A DNA stretch of 64,000 nt from Plasmodium relictum (taxonomy: Eukaryota > Apicomplexa > Aconoidasida > Haemosporida > Plasmodiidae), in assembly GCF_900005765.1 (NCBI RefSeq), contig NC_041679.1, positions 527,057 through 591,056 of the forward strand, in the 5' to 3' direction. The notes below the pieces were generated by a model that saw only the letters and a list, made by a program, of their open reading frames with translations, was not told where the DNA came from and did no database searches. The translations under genes were made by a program, and so were the position numbers. The first letter of the stretch is position 1. Every line of letters starts with the position of its first letter. Below, piece after piece: positions 35,501 through 48,415 of this stretch.

Positions 35501-38500
35501 TTTTTTTTATTATCTTCTCTTATTTTCTTATTATTGTTGCAATTACTATCATTTTTTACGTTTCTTATTCTAAAATTTAAAATGTGTTTTCTTTCATTAA
35601 TTATGTTACCTTTTTCTTTGTTCTTATAATATATATTATTATTGTGAAGAATAGTATTTTTATTTTTTTTTTTTTCACTATAATTTAAATCTGAGTAGAT
35701 ACTTTTAAGATTATTATTATTATTGTTATTATCATAATATAAGGAATTCATATCATTAGAATTTAATAAGAGTGTCAATGTATTATCATAAGTGTAAAAA
35801 AAATTATGAAAAAAAATATTGTTAACAAAATAATTATTATATTTATTATTAAAAAAATTTGTTATACTAAAATCATTTGGTATAAAATTACTTAAAAAGG
35901 AACACAGAGGAGTTAAATTATGCATACATTGTATATGCATACATTTATAAATGTATACTAATTTATTCATATTAATATCTAATAATATTTTTTGATTTTT
36001 ATTATTTTCTTTTTTTCTTATTATTCTATTTTCTTTTTCTAAACATATTGATGATGAATCATTATCAATTATGGCTTTATTAAATTCAATATTATAGGAT
36101 AAGTCGTTTGACATGTTATTATTATCATTTATTTCAAATTTTTTTTCTTCTTCATAGTATAATTTATTTTTTTGTAATAAAGAGATATTATCACCATTGT
36201 TATATTTATCATTCATATTATTAGAAATATTTTTATAGTCTTTATTTTTATTTAAGTAATTTTTTTTTTTTTTCTCAAATTGTTCTTCATTATTTATATC
36301 AATATATTCACATTTTAAGTTGTATGATATATAATTAATAAACTTACATTTTTTATTTAATTTTTTTAAATGTTCCAAAATACATATCTTTTTTATTTTA
36401 TCCTTTCTATGTATATATAAAATAGTGTTATTAGAATTATCTATTTTTTCTTTTTGAATTGAATGTCTTTCATTAAAATCATAAAATAACAATGATAGTG
36501 GAATAACGTAAGGTAATTTTTTATTATTTTTATTACTATTTTTATTATTTCTAGTAATTTTACATAATGTTTGAATATCATTCTTATTAATTTCATTTAT
36601 ATTTTCATTATTAATATATGAGTAACTATTATTCTTCTTATTATTATTACTATTTTCTTTCATGTGCTCAATATTGTTAAGAAGTAAGGAATGGTTATTG
36701 TTGTTGTTTTCATTCGTATTTTGTATAGTATTTTTATATTTCATTAAATTAGTATTTAAATCATACTTATTTGTAATATTTTTTTCATCCAATATAAAAT
36801 CTTCTCCTAATTTTTCTTTATTATTAAAAAGGTTATTGTAACTTAAGGAATAATAAGAGTTATAACATTTTTCATTACAAGTATTATAGGAATTTTCATA
36901 TAAATTAGAATTTTTTTTTTTTTTGAGATTTTTTATATTATTTCTTGAATAATTAATGGTACTATAATCATTTTTATCCTCGTTCTTATTTTTTTCATTC
37001 ATATTTTTTTTAAATTTTTTTAAGAAATTAATCTTTGAAGTAAAAGAAGTAAACTTTTCATGACTTTTCGAACTCCTAAAAATAAAGTTAGAATGATTAC
37101 AAGCTATATTATTTTTTTCTATATTTGTATTAGGTATAAGAATATATTCATTTTCATATATTCTACATCCACTATTATATAAGTCATAATATTTTTTGTA
37201 TTCATTCTTATGATTATACTTGAAGTTCGTTATATTGTTATTATCATTATTGCTATTCATTTTATTTTCACTCTTAATTTTTTCAATTGAATTGTTTTTT
37301 TCTTTAGATGCTTGTTGTTTTATTTCATTTTCTCCATTATATTGACTTATTTTTTCTTCTTCCATTTTATTCTCCTTTTCAAAATTACTGACATTGTTAG
37401 TTATATAATTATCTAATCTGTTGTTGCTATCAATATGGTCATTCATATAATCATTATAATTATAAAAATTCTTGTTAAAAAATAATAAAAACGATCTATA
37501 TGTACAGTTATTAAGTTTCCAAATTAGATATAAATGTTTATTATAAAAATATGAAATATGAGAATCAATAAAATGCTCGCATACAAAATTATTTTTTTTT
37601 TTTATCATTTTATTAAAAAAAAAAGGAAAAGACAAAAATGTTAATAAGGTATTTTTTACACTATAAGCAGAATTATATAATAATATTTTTAATTTTGAAA
37701 AAATAAACTTACTTATATAAATAGATAAGTTATCAATACAAAGTAATAATACATATGTCTTATAATAAAATATATAAGTATTTTTATTTATATTATTAGA
37801 TTTTTTCTTATATTCCTTTTTATAAATTTCTTTTAAATATAATTGTGTGTGTGATTCACCAACATATTCCTTTTCTCTTTTATATGTATTATTTATATTT
37901 AACTTTGGAAAAAATATATTTGATTTATAAGCAAATATTTGGAAATTATTAATTACTAATTCAAATATTGATAAAAAGATGTTGATAATACAATATTTTT
38001 CAAATAGAAAATCGGATGATGACATTTTTTTTTTTTTTAAATATTCACACGATTTGATATTTATCTGAGGATTTGCATTATTATTTTTCGGAATATTCTC
38101 TACCTGTTTTAACTCATTTAAACGTTTTATATCTTCTTCATCAGAAGCAATATTATTTTTATAACTTCTATTATGTTCCTGATTCGTATATACTTTATTA
38201 CATTCATTTTTTTTATTTTTCTTCATCTCATCCATTTTAAATGTTTTATTTATGTAGCAGCACTTAATGAATTTATTAAATAAATTAACTATAGTGTTAT
38301 TTTTTTTATAAATGTTTTCCACATTCCAATTTAGTTTTTTAATTTTTTTTAAAAAAATATATAGAATATAAAATAATTTTTTTAAACTTTTTTTTTTATT
38401 ATTCTTTTTGCTATTATTTCTCATTGTATTTGTACTATTTATGTATACATCGTTATAAATGAAGAAATTATAATACTTTTTTAGAATGATAAAGCACAAA

Positions 38501-41500
38501 ATAAAAACACATAAATAACATAAGAATAAATCAATTAGATGAATATAATAGCAAAAGTATTTGTAATTTATTTTTATATGCATTTTATAAATATCAGAAT
38601 ATTCTTCCATTAAATTATGATGTTTGATTTTTTTGTTAATATAATTTTCAAATTCATTTTCATTTTCACAATTTATCTTTTCTTTTTCTTCTTCTCGTTT
38701 TTTTTCATTTTTTTTTTTGTTATATTTATTTGTTTTCGTATTTTTTTCATATATAAAATAATTACTTAGGCTTATACGAAGAAAAATAATTTGAATTAAA
38801 GGAATATGTAATAGTGTTAATGATTTATTTTTTTTATTTCTCAGAAAATTAAATAGTATATGTACTACATCATTTATATATATAAAAAGAATTGATATAA
38901 TATAATTAATTAAGAATAACATTACATTATTCTTTTTTTCCTCGATAATATATAAGGAAAAAAAATTAAAAAACAAATGTGTTAATATTCTATTGTACTT
39001 ATTTAATGATATATAATATGAATTAAAAGGAGTAAGCATCTTGAATTCATTTTCATTTATTATATCATATATAATTTCAAAGGTGATGCTATTTTTACTA
39101 ATTAATTTATGTTTCTGATTATCTAAAAAATCTATTTTACTTAATAAAGAAATTAAAAAATTACTTAAATTGAGTTGTTTTCCAAAACATTCAATTATTT
39201 TCAAATCTTTTAACTTATTTATTAAGGAAATCATATTATATTTATCTAAATTTATATTTAAATTGTTATTATAGCACAACGTTTCGTCATTATGATAAAA
39301 TGTGTCTTTATTACCATTACAACTGTTACTAAAGCTTGTTTTCTTATTATAATTAAAAATGATGTTTTCTAATTTTATTTCTTCTTCATTTCTATTTATG
39401 AAATTTTTTTCCAAGAAATCATTAATTTTTGAATCGTCATTATCATTGATGAGAAAAAACAAAATATTTATTATATTTGAGAATAAATTTAATGAATATA
39501 TAGAATTAATAGAATTATTTTCTTTCTTGTTGGAGTCTTTAGGTAATATATATGGATTATTTTTCGTTTTAATATTTTTTTTATTTGCAAAGGAATGTGA
39601 AGAAATTAGATAGAATAAATACTTATTATAAAAAAGAAACTTCTCTAAATACATTTCAAAAGCTAATATAAAAAAACATTTATATTTCTCATATAATTCT
39701 ATTAATTTATTAAATTTAATATTGTGGAAGAAAATAAAATAAAAAATGAAAAATAAATTATATATTTTTTTATTAAAATAATAAAAAGAACAAAAATAAG
39801 ATTCAAATTTGTTCATCATGCCATAATTATTAAAATTGACATTATTCTCTAAAATGTTGTATTTTGTTACATTATCATTTTTATTTAATTCATTTATCAT
39901 TTTATCTTTAATAGTATTTTTCAATATTAAGAAGAAAAAACATTTTAATTCTTCATTTTCACATATAGAATAAGCTTCTTCATAGTTTTTCAATAAAATA
40001 TATTTGATAATACTTAAAAAAATATTATTATTAACATTTATTTTGTCATTAAAAATATAATTTAAATATTTGAAAAGAAAATTATTATTTACTTCATCGT
40101 AAGTGTTTTTTTCTTTTATATTTTCATTAATTACTTCCTTATTATTATTCATATCTTCAACAATTACATTGGGTAATGTGTTATCATTTTTTTCATTTTC
40201 ATTATTAATGCAATTATTCATATCTGAAATAGGTGATCCTTCTTTATCGGAAAAGGAAGAACTGTTTATAATATTAAATTTGTTACTTATTTCAATGAAG
40301 TTACTAATTTTATTATTTTCTTCATCACCTACTCCATATGAAATATAAATGAGCCTAATAATAAAAATACTTAGTTGAGTATCATCTAAGTATTGGTGTA
40401 TAACATCAACAGCATCTTTTATATCTCTTGATAAAATAAAAAAGGCAACAGCTAAGTAATATCTCTTTATTTGCATTAATTTATATGCATTGTTAATTAG
40501 AGCTCTTATCCATCTTTCTGTTTTAAAATCATTTGTTAAAAAATCAAAGATTTTATGTTGCTTTTTGATTTTATAAAATAGCATTAATTTTTGTTTTTCA
40601 TTTTTAGCTATATATAACAATGCTAAAAAATCTAAACATTCATTTATTTCATTTTGCTTTTCTTTATCATCTATGTTTAAACTATTTATCTTTTTAATTG
40701 TTCTATTAATTAATATATCATACACAAATAATATATCTTCTTTATTCGAAAGGAAATAAAAAAGTTTACAATTTTTAAAAAAATTAAAAAAATTATAATT
40801 CAATATTCCCTCCAGTAGAAATTCGGAATTATATAATCTATTGATTTGGATATTATTTAATTCTATGAATTTTTCCTTTTTATTATTTTTTTCTTCAAAA
40901 AGTAATTTTTTCTTTTTAACTAAATGGGTGTAATAGTTCTCCTTTTTTTGAGTACTGATGTTATTTTCATCAGTATTTTTATTATTTAAACTATTATCAA
41001 ATAAATTGATACTAAGCAAATCCTTCTCATTAATTTGAAAATGAAAATAATAATTGTAATATGTAATTATTTTTTCTAAATAATTATATATATTCGAAGC
41101 TATAGTATCATTCATAAAATAAAAGAAATAAGTATACTGATAATGTATGTCTAATTTTATATTCAGTAAGAAAAAGCAGTTAATATAAAAACGAAAGAAA
41201 AAAATTAATATGCACGTTAAATTATTTTTATTTAAAATATTTTCATTACTATTACTTAAATATTCACATATATATATGTTTTCATTTTTGGTAATTTCTT
41301 TTCCTAAATCTAAATTAAAATATTCACAGTGACAATTAGTGTAGTTTTCTTTCTGTGAAGCATGATCACTTTCTATATTTTTATCGTTTTCAAAATTATT
41401 ATAAAAAGAGTTTAGTATACAAAATAAAACTAATTGATAAAAATCATTTAAATAAGGAATATTAACATGTAATGTTAGTATTTGAAGCATTTTTATTTCA

Positions 41501-44500
41501 TCTACGTTTAGCTCAAAATTTATTACTCTGGAATATTTTAGGAATTCTTTGAATTTTTCCTCTTTTATTTCCTTTTTACAATCATCTTCATCTTCATCTT
41601 TAGAATAATTCTCATCATTCGATTCAATGTTTGTATTTTCACTTGGTAATGAATTTTTGTCTTTTTTTTTTTCTTTTTCTTTTTTTTCTTCAGATTCATC
41701 GCTTTCAGAATTTAAGTTAAAATCATCTAATGATACGCTTTCATTTTCGAATAAATAAATTGATTTATCTTTGTTTTCTTTATTCTCTTCTTTTTCTGAA
41801 TAAGATTTATCTGTTTTAGAAATTTTGTTTTCATTGAAAGGGATTCTTTTATTTTTGAATAGATTATAAATTTCTGTATTAATAAAATTTAAATCAAATA
41901 AAAATTGATTTTCATGTATATATGATATTTCATTATAATTATAAAAATTGTAGTTTTCTGATTTTTCCTTTTCTAATAAAATATTTAATGAGCAGTTTTT
42001 TTTAATAACATATTTTTTTTTTTTTTTGAAAAATTTATATAATAAGATGTTTAGTAGTAATCTGAGAGCTAAATTTACATGGGAAAATAAGCCGATTTTT
42101 ATATAATTCAATAAAATAATTGGATGATAAAAAACCATATTTTTTTGTTTTTTTTCTTCATATTCTTGTTTGTATTTCTTAAATTTCTTGTATAAATTTA
42201 TTTTATGAAATGATATTTGGTTATTATTGTAATAATCTTTAACAATAGTTTCTTCTTTTATATTACACTCTATTTTATTTTTATTTAATTTCTTTAATAA
42301 TAATAAAGTGTTTTCAAATAAAAAAATGTGTTTTGAAAAAAAAAATATGCTATTTCCATATTTGAGTATATTCCATTTTTCTTCATTATGATTAGTGTTA
42401 AAAAGAATAATTGATGCATAATAATTTTCATTTTTTTTTTTTTTTTCTTTTTGCTTATTATTAAAATTATTACTATAAATTTTCTTATTATTTATTAGAA
42501 AACTTAATACAATAAAATATGTATTTTTTTTTTTTGTACATCTCACAAGTAATTCATTCTTTTTATTTCTTAACATATTTGGAAAAAATAATGATATCAA
42601 ATAAATTTTTTTTTTTTGAACATTAGATGAGTCAATGTAACTTACTTCTTTATATAATAAATTATTATGTATTATATTTAAATTTAAAATGTGTAAGTTA
42701 TTATTAGTAATTAGTAAAATGTAATTATCATATAAAATTATATTAACAAGTTCATAAATATTTTTAATTTGAAGAAAACGAGTGGCTGATCCTTTATTAG
42801 CACAAAAAAAGTATAAATTCACAAAATCTTTTTTCCAATTATTGTTATTTAAATGCATATTGTCCACATCTTTCCTATTATTGCAATATATATCTAAATA
42901 ATTATTTTGGTTTTCATCTATTTCTATGTTATTTTTTAAATCAGTTTTATCATCGTTATTATAATCATTATCATTTAAAACTAAAATATATTCTTTATCT
43001 AAATTATTATTTTCTGTAATATTTATTTCCTTTTTTTTAAAAGAAAATATATTCTCATTATTTTCATAATTATTACTGTTATTATTATGTACATTATTTT
43101 CATTATTTAGATAGTTTTCATTTACATTGTTTGCATAATTACAAGTATTTTTTTGGTTGTTTAGTTCATAATCAGCAGTATTTTTATAGTTACTTGTTTT
43201 CAAAAAATGATTTGTTGCAAAAAGAAATGTATCCTGAAAAGATAAATAAAAATAAGAAAATAGAAATTCTGATTTTAATGGATTAAAAAAAGTAAACATA
43301 TTTTTTAATTTTAAGTTTATGTATATAAATGTTTGATTATAAATTTCTAATGTTGACAACACGAGCAAATAGACACTTTTTTTTTTTTTTTCTTTATCTA
43401 AATAAATATATTTAATAATTAGTAAAAAGTTCTGTTCATTATTTTTATAACATAAATGAAAATCTTTTATCATATAATCAATTATTTTGAATTGATTCCC
43501 TTCAATTTGAGTTAAATCAGATTTAACTTTATCTATATATTTATTATTATCTAACGTTATTTTTTGATTATTAGTTTTGGTTTCTAATTTTTTTTTTTCT
43601 TTTGTATCAGATATATTACAATCTTCATCGAATATACAAAGCATTTTCATATTGTGAACAATGCTCATTTTTTCTGATTTCAAAACAAAAATAGTTTCTC
43701 TATTTTTATCAATACACATTAATAAAAAAAAAGAATCAAAAGATTCTATCATGTGACTTTTATAAACTAAGGGGATGATACTCTTTTTTTCTATTAATTC
43801 ATTTGTTGATATAAAAATATTTTTATTTTTCTTTATTTGCTCATAATAATTACAAATTTTATACACATAACTGTATATAAAATGTGTTTTTTTATTTAAA
43901 AAATTAATTTCTTTATGTTTTAAAATATAATGATTATCAATATACATACTATTTATGCAACATATAAGAGAAAATTGATTTTTTTTTTTTTTCATTTTAT
44001 TGTTGTTTATTCTTGTTTTGGAATAATCATTCTTATTAGGGAGTAAATTATGTGAATCACCATTTTGATATTTGAAACGATCAATGTTTTCATCATCATA
44101 TTTTCCTAATTTACTATAATGCATCTCTTCTTTATTAGAATTATTTTTAAAATCATTAATTTTTTCAGTAGTTGAAGCATCGAAGTCGTATGAATTATTT
44201 TTATTATATCCATTTAAATCATTATTTTGATTTGAATATACTCTAAATTGATGCTTCTGTTCCTTAAATGATTTTTGATTTTCCCGAAAGTTTTCTTCGT
44301 TAGGTGAATATGTTTTTTCATAATTATTTATATTAACATCATAATTAGTATTTATATTATTACTATTGCTAACAATGTTACTAATTTCATTATTGATAGA
44401 ATATTCACCACTATTTTTTAATATATGACTTTTTTTTTTTTTTAATGAATTATAAAAATTATATAAGTACATTTTATTATTTAATTTATTAACTAAAATA

Positions 44501-46656
44501 AAAACATTTTGATATATATTAAAATCGATAGAATAATGCTCTTCATATTTTTTTTTTTTAAAAGAAAATTTCTTTTTATATTTTTTAGAAAGATCGTAAT
44601 TTTTGTAATCCAATAAATATCTAACGCTTATACTTTTTTTTTTTTTTATCCAAATATCACTTGGTTTTATTAAAATTTTATAAAAATCAAAATTAAAAGT
44701 AGAAATTTTGATAGAAAATGGAGGCATTAAATTACTAATAGCATTTAACAATTTCTGAAATAATAAAAAATCATTTTCTTTTTTTTTTTTTTCTTTTTCT
44801 TTTTTTTCATTACTATAAGAAATATGGGAATCATTTGGACTAGAATCAAGAGAACTATTAGAAAAATATGTTTCATTAATATTAAAAAAACGATTATAAA
44901 AATAATTTTTATTTGAAAACAAAGAGTTTGAATGTTCATGTATTTTTTTTACTTTCCATTTTCCGTATTTTATATTATACTCACTTTCTGGAAAATAAGT
45001 ATCATCGGTATAGATAGATATTAGTGAAGTGTTCATTATATCATATTCAAATTTCGCCTCAATAATATAATCAAAATTTACATTAATTGGTACATTTTCA
45101 TAATTTAAAATATTTTTTATATGTATATTATTATCATAAATATTAAAAATAGCATACATAGAAAATACCATGTATTCTTTTGAATCATAATTGTCGTTAA
45201 ATTCATCAAAATATATGCAATTTTTAATTTTATTTCTTTTATATAAAAAATTGTCTGATTCTTTATTTTCTTGTATTTCATTTCTTGATCCATATACAAT
45301 CAAATATTCGTTTTTTGATATATTTATATTTTTATTATTTAAAAAAAAGTTATAATTTTCATTTTGCTCATTTTTATTTACCCAGCACCATTTTATGTTA
45401 TTAATTATGTTTTCAAAAAATAGAATATAAATTCTGCATATAGAAATGTAAGTAAATTTATTTTGACAATTCATGTGTTCTTTCCATATATACATATATC
45501 CATCAAAACATAAAGAAACTAAGATAGAAAATCCTTCGTATGAACTTTCTTTCCATTTAACTGAGTAAACATTATTTTGATGATGTAATATATTTAATAA
45601 AAATATGTTATCTTTATCAATATATACATTTTTTTTTTTTTTTTTTTCATTTCCATCTTCATCATAATCTTCATCTTCATCTTCATCATTGTCTTCATTA
45701 TTGTCATAATAACTTATTTCGTCATCATCACTTTCATTTTTATCGTACTTACTTTTTTCATAAGTTGAATCAATTGTAGTTGATTTATCATTATTTATTT
45801 CAGAATTTATAATATCATTAATTTTATTTGTATTATTTTCGTCATTGTTTTGCCAATCTCTATAAAAAGTTTCAAAGTTTATTTGTTTGACATTTCTATT
45901 TACATCGGTGCATGTACCACCCTCTTTATTTTTTATTTCTTCATAAAACAGTGATGTTTTTGTTCTTATAAAAACATTTTTATTTTTTTTTTTTTCGTTT
46001 AATATATCATCTATATCTTTTAACCTTTTCCTTTTTTTTTTATTTACTTTTTCTTTATCATTCGTTATTAATGAAATTTTATCTTTGTTCTTAACTGAAA
46101 AATCTGTGCTTTCTTGTTTACTCTTATAATTTTCGTTATTAATATTAGATTCATAATCATTAGAATTATCATTTGATAATACATTTTCATTATTTAAATA
46201 TGTATCTTTTTTTTTTTTCCTTTTCTTTTTTAAATTTTTACTTGTTTTTGATTGACTTTCTTTTTGTAGATTTTCTAACAATGTTTCATTAATAAAAAAT
46301 ATAAACACCATCTTATTTTTATCTTCATTTTTTTTATTTTGTTGTTCTTTCATTATTCCTGCACCGAGATATATATAATCTTTATTTTTTACATTCTCTT
46401 CCTTTTGTTCTTTTTTAAAATAAAACTTTAAAACATCCTTTATAATTAAATCATGATAAAATAATCCACCATAGGGAAATATATCATATGAATTATATTT
46501 ACATTTTTTTTCTTCATATTTACTTTCTATTTTTTTTAAAATTACACTTTTGCCAATTTTAGGTTTTCTATGTAAATGTAATAAATTTTCGTTATGATAT
46601 TCATCATAGCTCATTTCATCACAGGTATTTATATTATTATTAAAGGTGATATCCAT
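32576..46656 (-). CDS. Giant Rav1/DMXL (rabconnectin-3)-like WD-repeat protein, predicted V-ATPase assembly regulator, about 4663 aa
   Basis: Two exons on the minus strand: 46656-33343 (4438 codons) and 33253-32576 (225 codons plus stop). They are joined across an 89-nt GT..AG intron in phase 0, giving LLILAEGK-LRIYKIKS at the junction. The N-terminal part holds WD40-like repeats (residues about 350-400, LHHQNNVYSVKW...GYMYIW). The diagnostic part is at about 2005-2105, where LDFLALLYIAKNEKQKLM, FLTNDFKTERWIRALINNAYKLM and AVAFFILSRDIKDAVDVIHQ match the Rav1p C-terminal domain of yeast Rav1 and animal DMXL1/2. More WD-like blades fill residues about 3825-4663 (ISHPFLPFFALIHIN; YGYITSVMWNNEGNLLMISDNCGYLYIYN). 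Family members bring V1 and V0 sectors of the V-ATPase together (RAVE complex). Yeast Rav1 has about 1350 residues and DMXL about 3000, so Asn/Lys insertions account for much of the extra length. Acidic repeats lie at 34640-34800. Confidence 0.85.
34640..34800 (-). repeat. Acidic Glu/Ser tandem repeat within the Rav1/DMXL gene
   Basis: The coding strand repeats GAAGAAAGT-type units that read as SEESEESEESKKSEES. A longer Glu/Asp/Tyr/Asn-rich acidic stretch precedes it. It lies between blades of the C-terminal WD region, so it is probably a surface loop. On the opposite strand the same bases give a Ser/Leu-rich frame that is not a gene. Confidence 0.8.
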
Positions 46657-47527
46657 ATTATTTGCTTTTTTTTTTTTTTTTTTCTTATTTTAATTATTTC
46701 TATCACAATTTTTTATTTTATAAACTTTTTTTTTTTTTTTTTTTTTCATGTCTAATTTATTTACTTCTCTTATTACCACATGTGTGTTGATATTAAATTT
46801 ATTTGAATTATTTAACTTTTTTATTTTTATTTTTTAATATATTCTTCTTTTCAATAACTTTATTTAAATATTAACTATATTTTATATGATAATTTTTATT
46901 ATATAAGCTAATTTTATGTAAAACTTTCGGTAATGTTTTGTTTATTTCATTTTGCTTCACTTTTTTTTTCATTTAACATTGACTCTATAGCTATGTGATA
47001 TATATTTGTTTGCATTATTTTGTTAATTGCATACTTTTATTTTTATAAATTATATATTTGAGCTATACTAATAATAAAATATAATAAAATAAATAAAATA
47101 TAATAAAATAATAAATATAAAAATAAAAAAGAATAAAAATGGTTATAATCAATATAAAAAAATGTTAATGTAGATATATTTTTTTGATTTATATTTTTTT
47201 TTTATATCATTTAATTTTTTTTTTATTATAATTCTCATAAATAGTTCATATACCAGAGTTAAAAATTAAATAAAAATTGTGTAAGTTATTATTTTTCCTT
47301 CTTAATAATTTCTAGTAAACAATATAATATTTATAAATGAAAATTAAGGATTCATATAAAATTAAAGAATTTAAACAAAACTTCAAAAAAAAAAAATTAA
47401 TTCCTTCATATTTATTTATTATTATTTTTTTTTTTAAATTAAAAATATGATTCATTATTTTTGAAATATAATTTATATTTTTGTAATTAAATGAATACAA
47501 CAAAATATCTATATAATTTTGTTTATA

Positions 47528-47559
<32 letters not shown>

Positions 47560-48415
47560 CTTATTACTCTTGTTTCCCTTTAAATGAAGAATAAAATTAT
47601 ATTTATATCAAATTGTATTTTATTTTATTAATCATTTTTTAAATTTAATTTAAATCATACACCTTTCTTTAATGAATTTCAAATTTTTTTTTTTTTTTTT
47701 AAATTTATATTTAAAATAAAATTTTAATATTAAGTTTTTTTTTTTTCTCACATTTTCCTTGAGATTCTGAAGGAAATATATTAAAAACAAAAAAAAAAAA
47801 CTATGAAAAATTATTAAATAAATTTTTTTTTTTCCAAACAGAAAACAAATTAAAAAAAAAAAAAAAAAAAGAGAAATGTAATATATATATAAAATAATTT
47901 AAAAAATATTTCAAAAAAAAAAAAGGAAAAATTAAAAATAAATGAAAATGTGTTAATTATTAATTGAAACTTAAAACATATATAATTAAAAAAAAAAAAA
48001 ATATATATATATATATATTCTTTTAATTATCATTTTTTTTTTTTATTATCCAATGATTTAAATAAAAAAAGAAACTTCATTGATGTTTATGTACAATATA
48101 TGTATCCTATTGAAGGATTCTAACATCGGATTAAAACTTTTTTATCTTTTGTAATAATTGAATCAACTCTCCAAAAATATTCTTAAAAAATTATTAAAAA
48201 ATGGATAAAAGAAGTCCCAATTATTTATAAAATAAAAAAAATAAAAGTAAAATAAAATAATAATAAAATTTTAAAAGATTTGTAGAAATAAATAAGAAAA
48301 AATGAAATAAAATATATTTATATGGTTTATATTTTTGGAAAATTTTAAAATATTTTTTTGTGAAATTTCTTTAGAATTTTATTATATTATTTATTAATGT
48401 TAATTATAATATTGA
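46657..48415. other. Intergenic region, no gene seen
   Basis: Between two minus-strand genes. It should hold the Rav1/DMXL promoter and 5' UTR and the METAP1c 3' UTR. T runs lie at 46668-46682 and 46729-46746, immediately upstream of the Rav1/DMXL start. A (TA)n array is at about 47531-47560. No accepted open frame. Confidence 0.6.
47531..47560. repeat. (TA)n microsatellite
   Basis: About fifteen TA dinucleotides in an otherwise featureless intergenic region. Confidence 0.85.
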
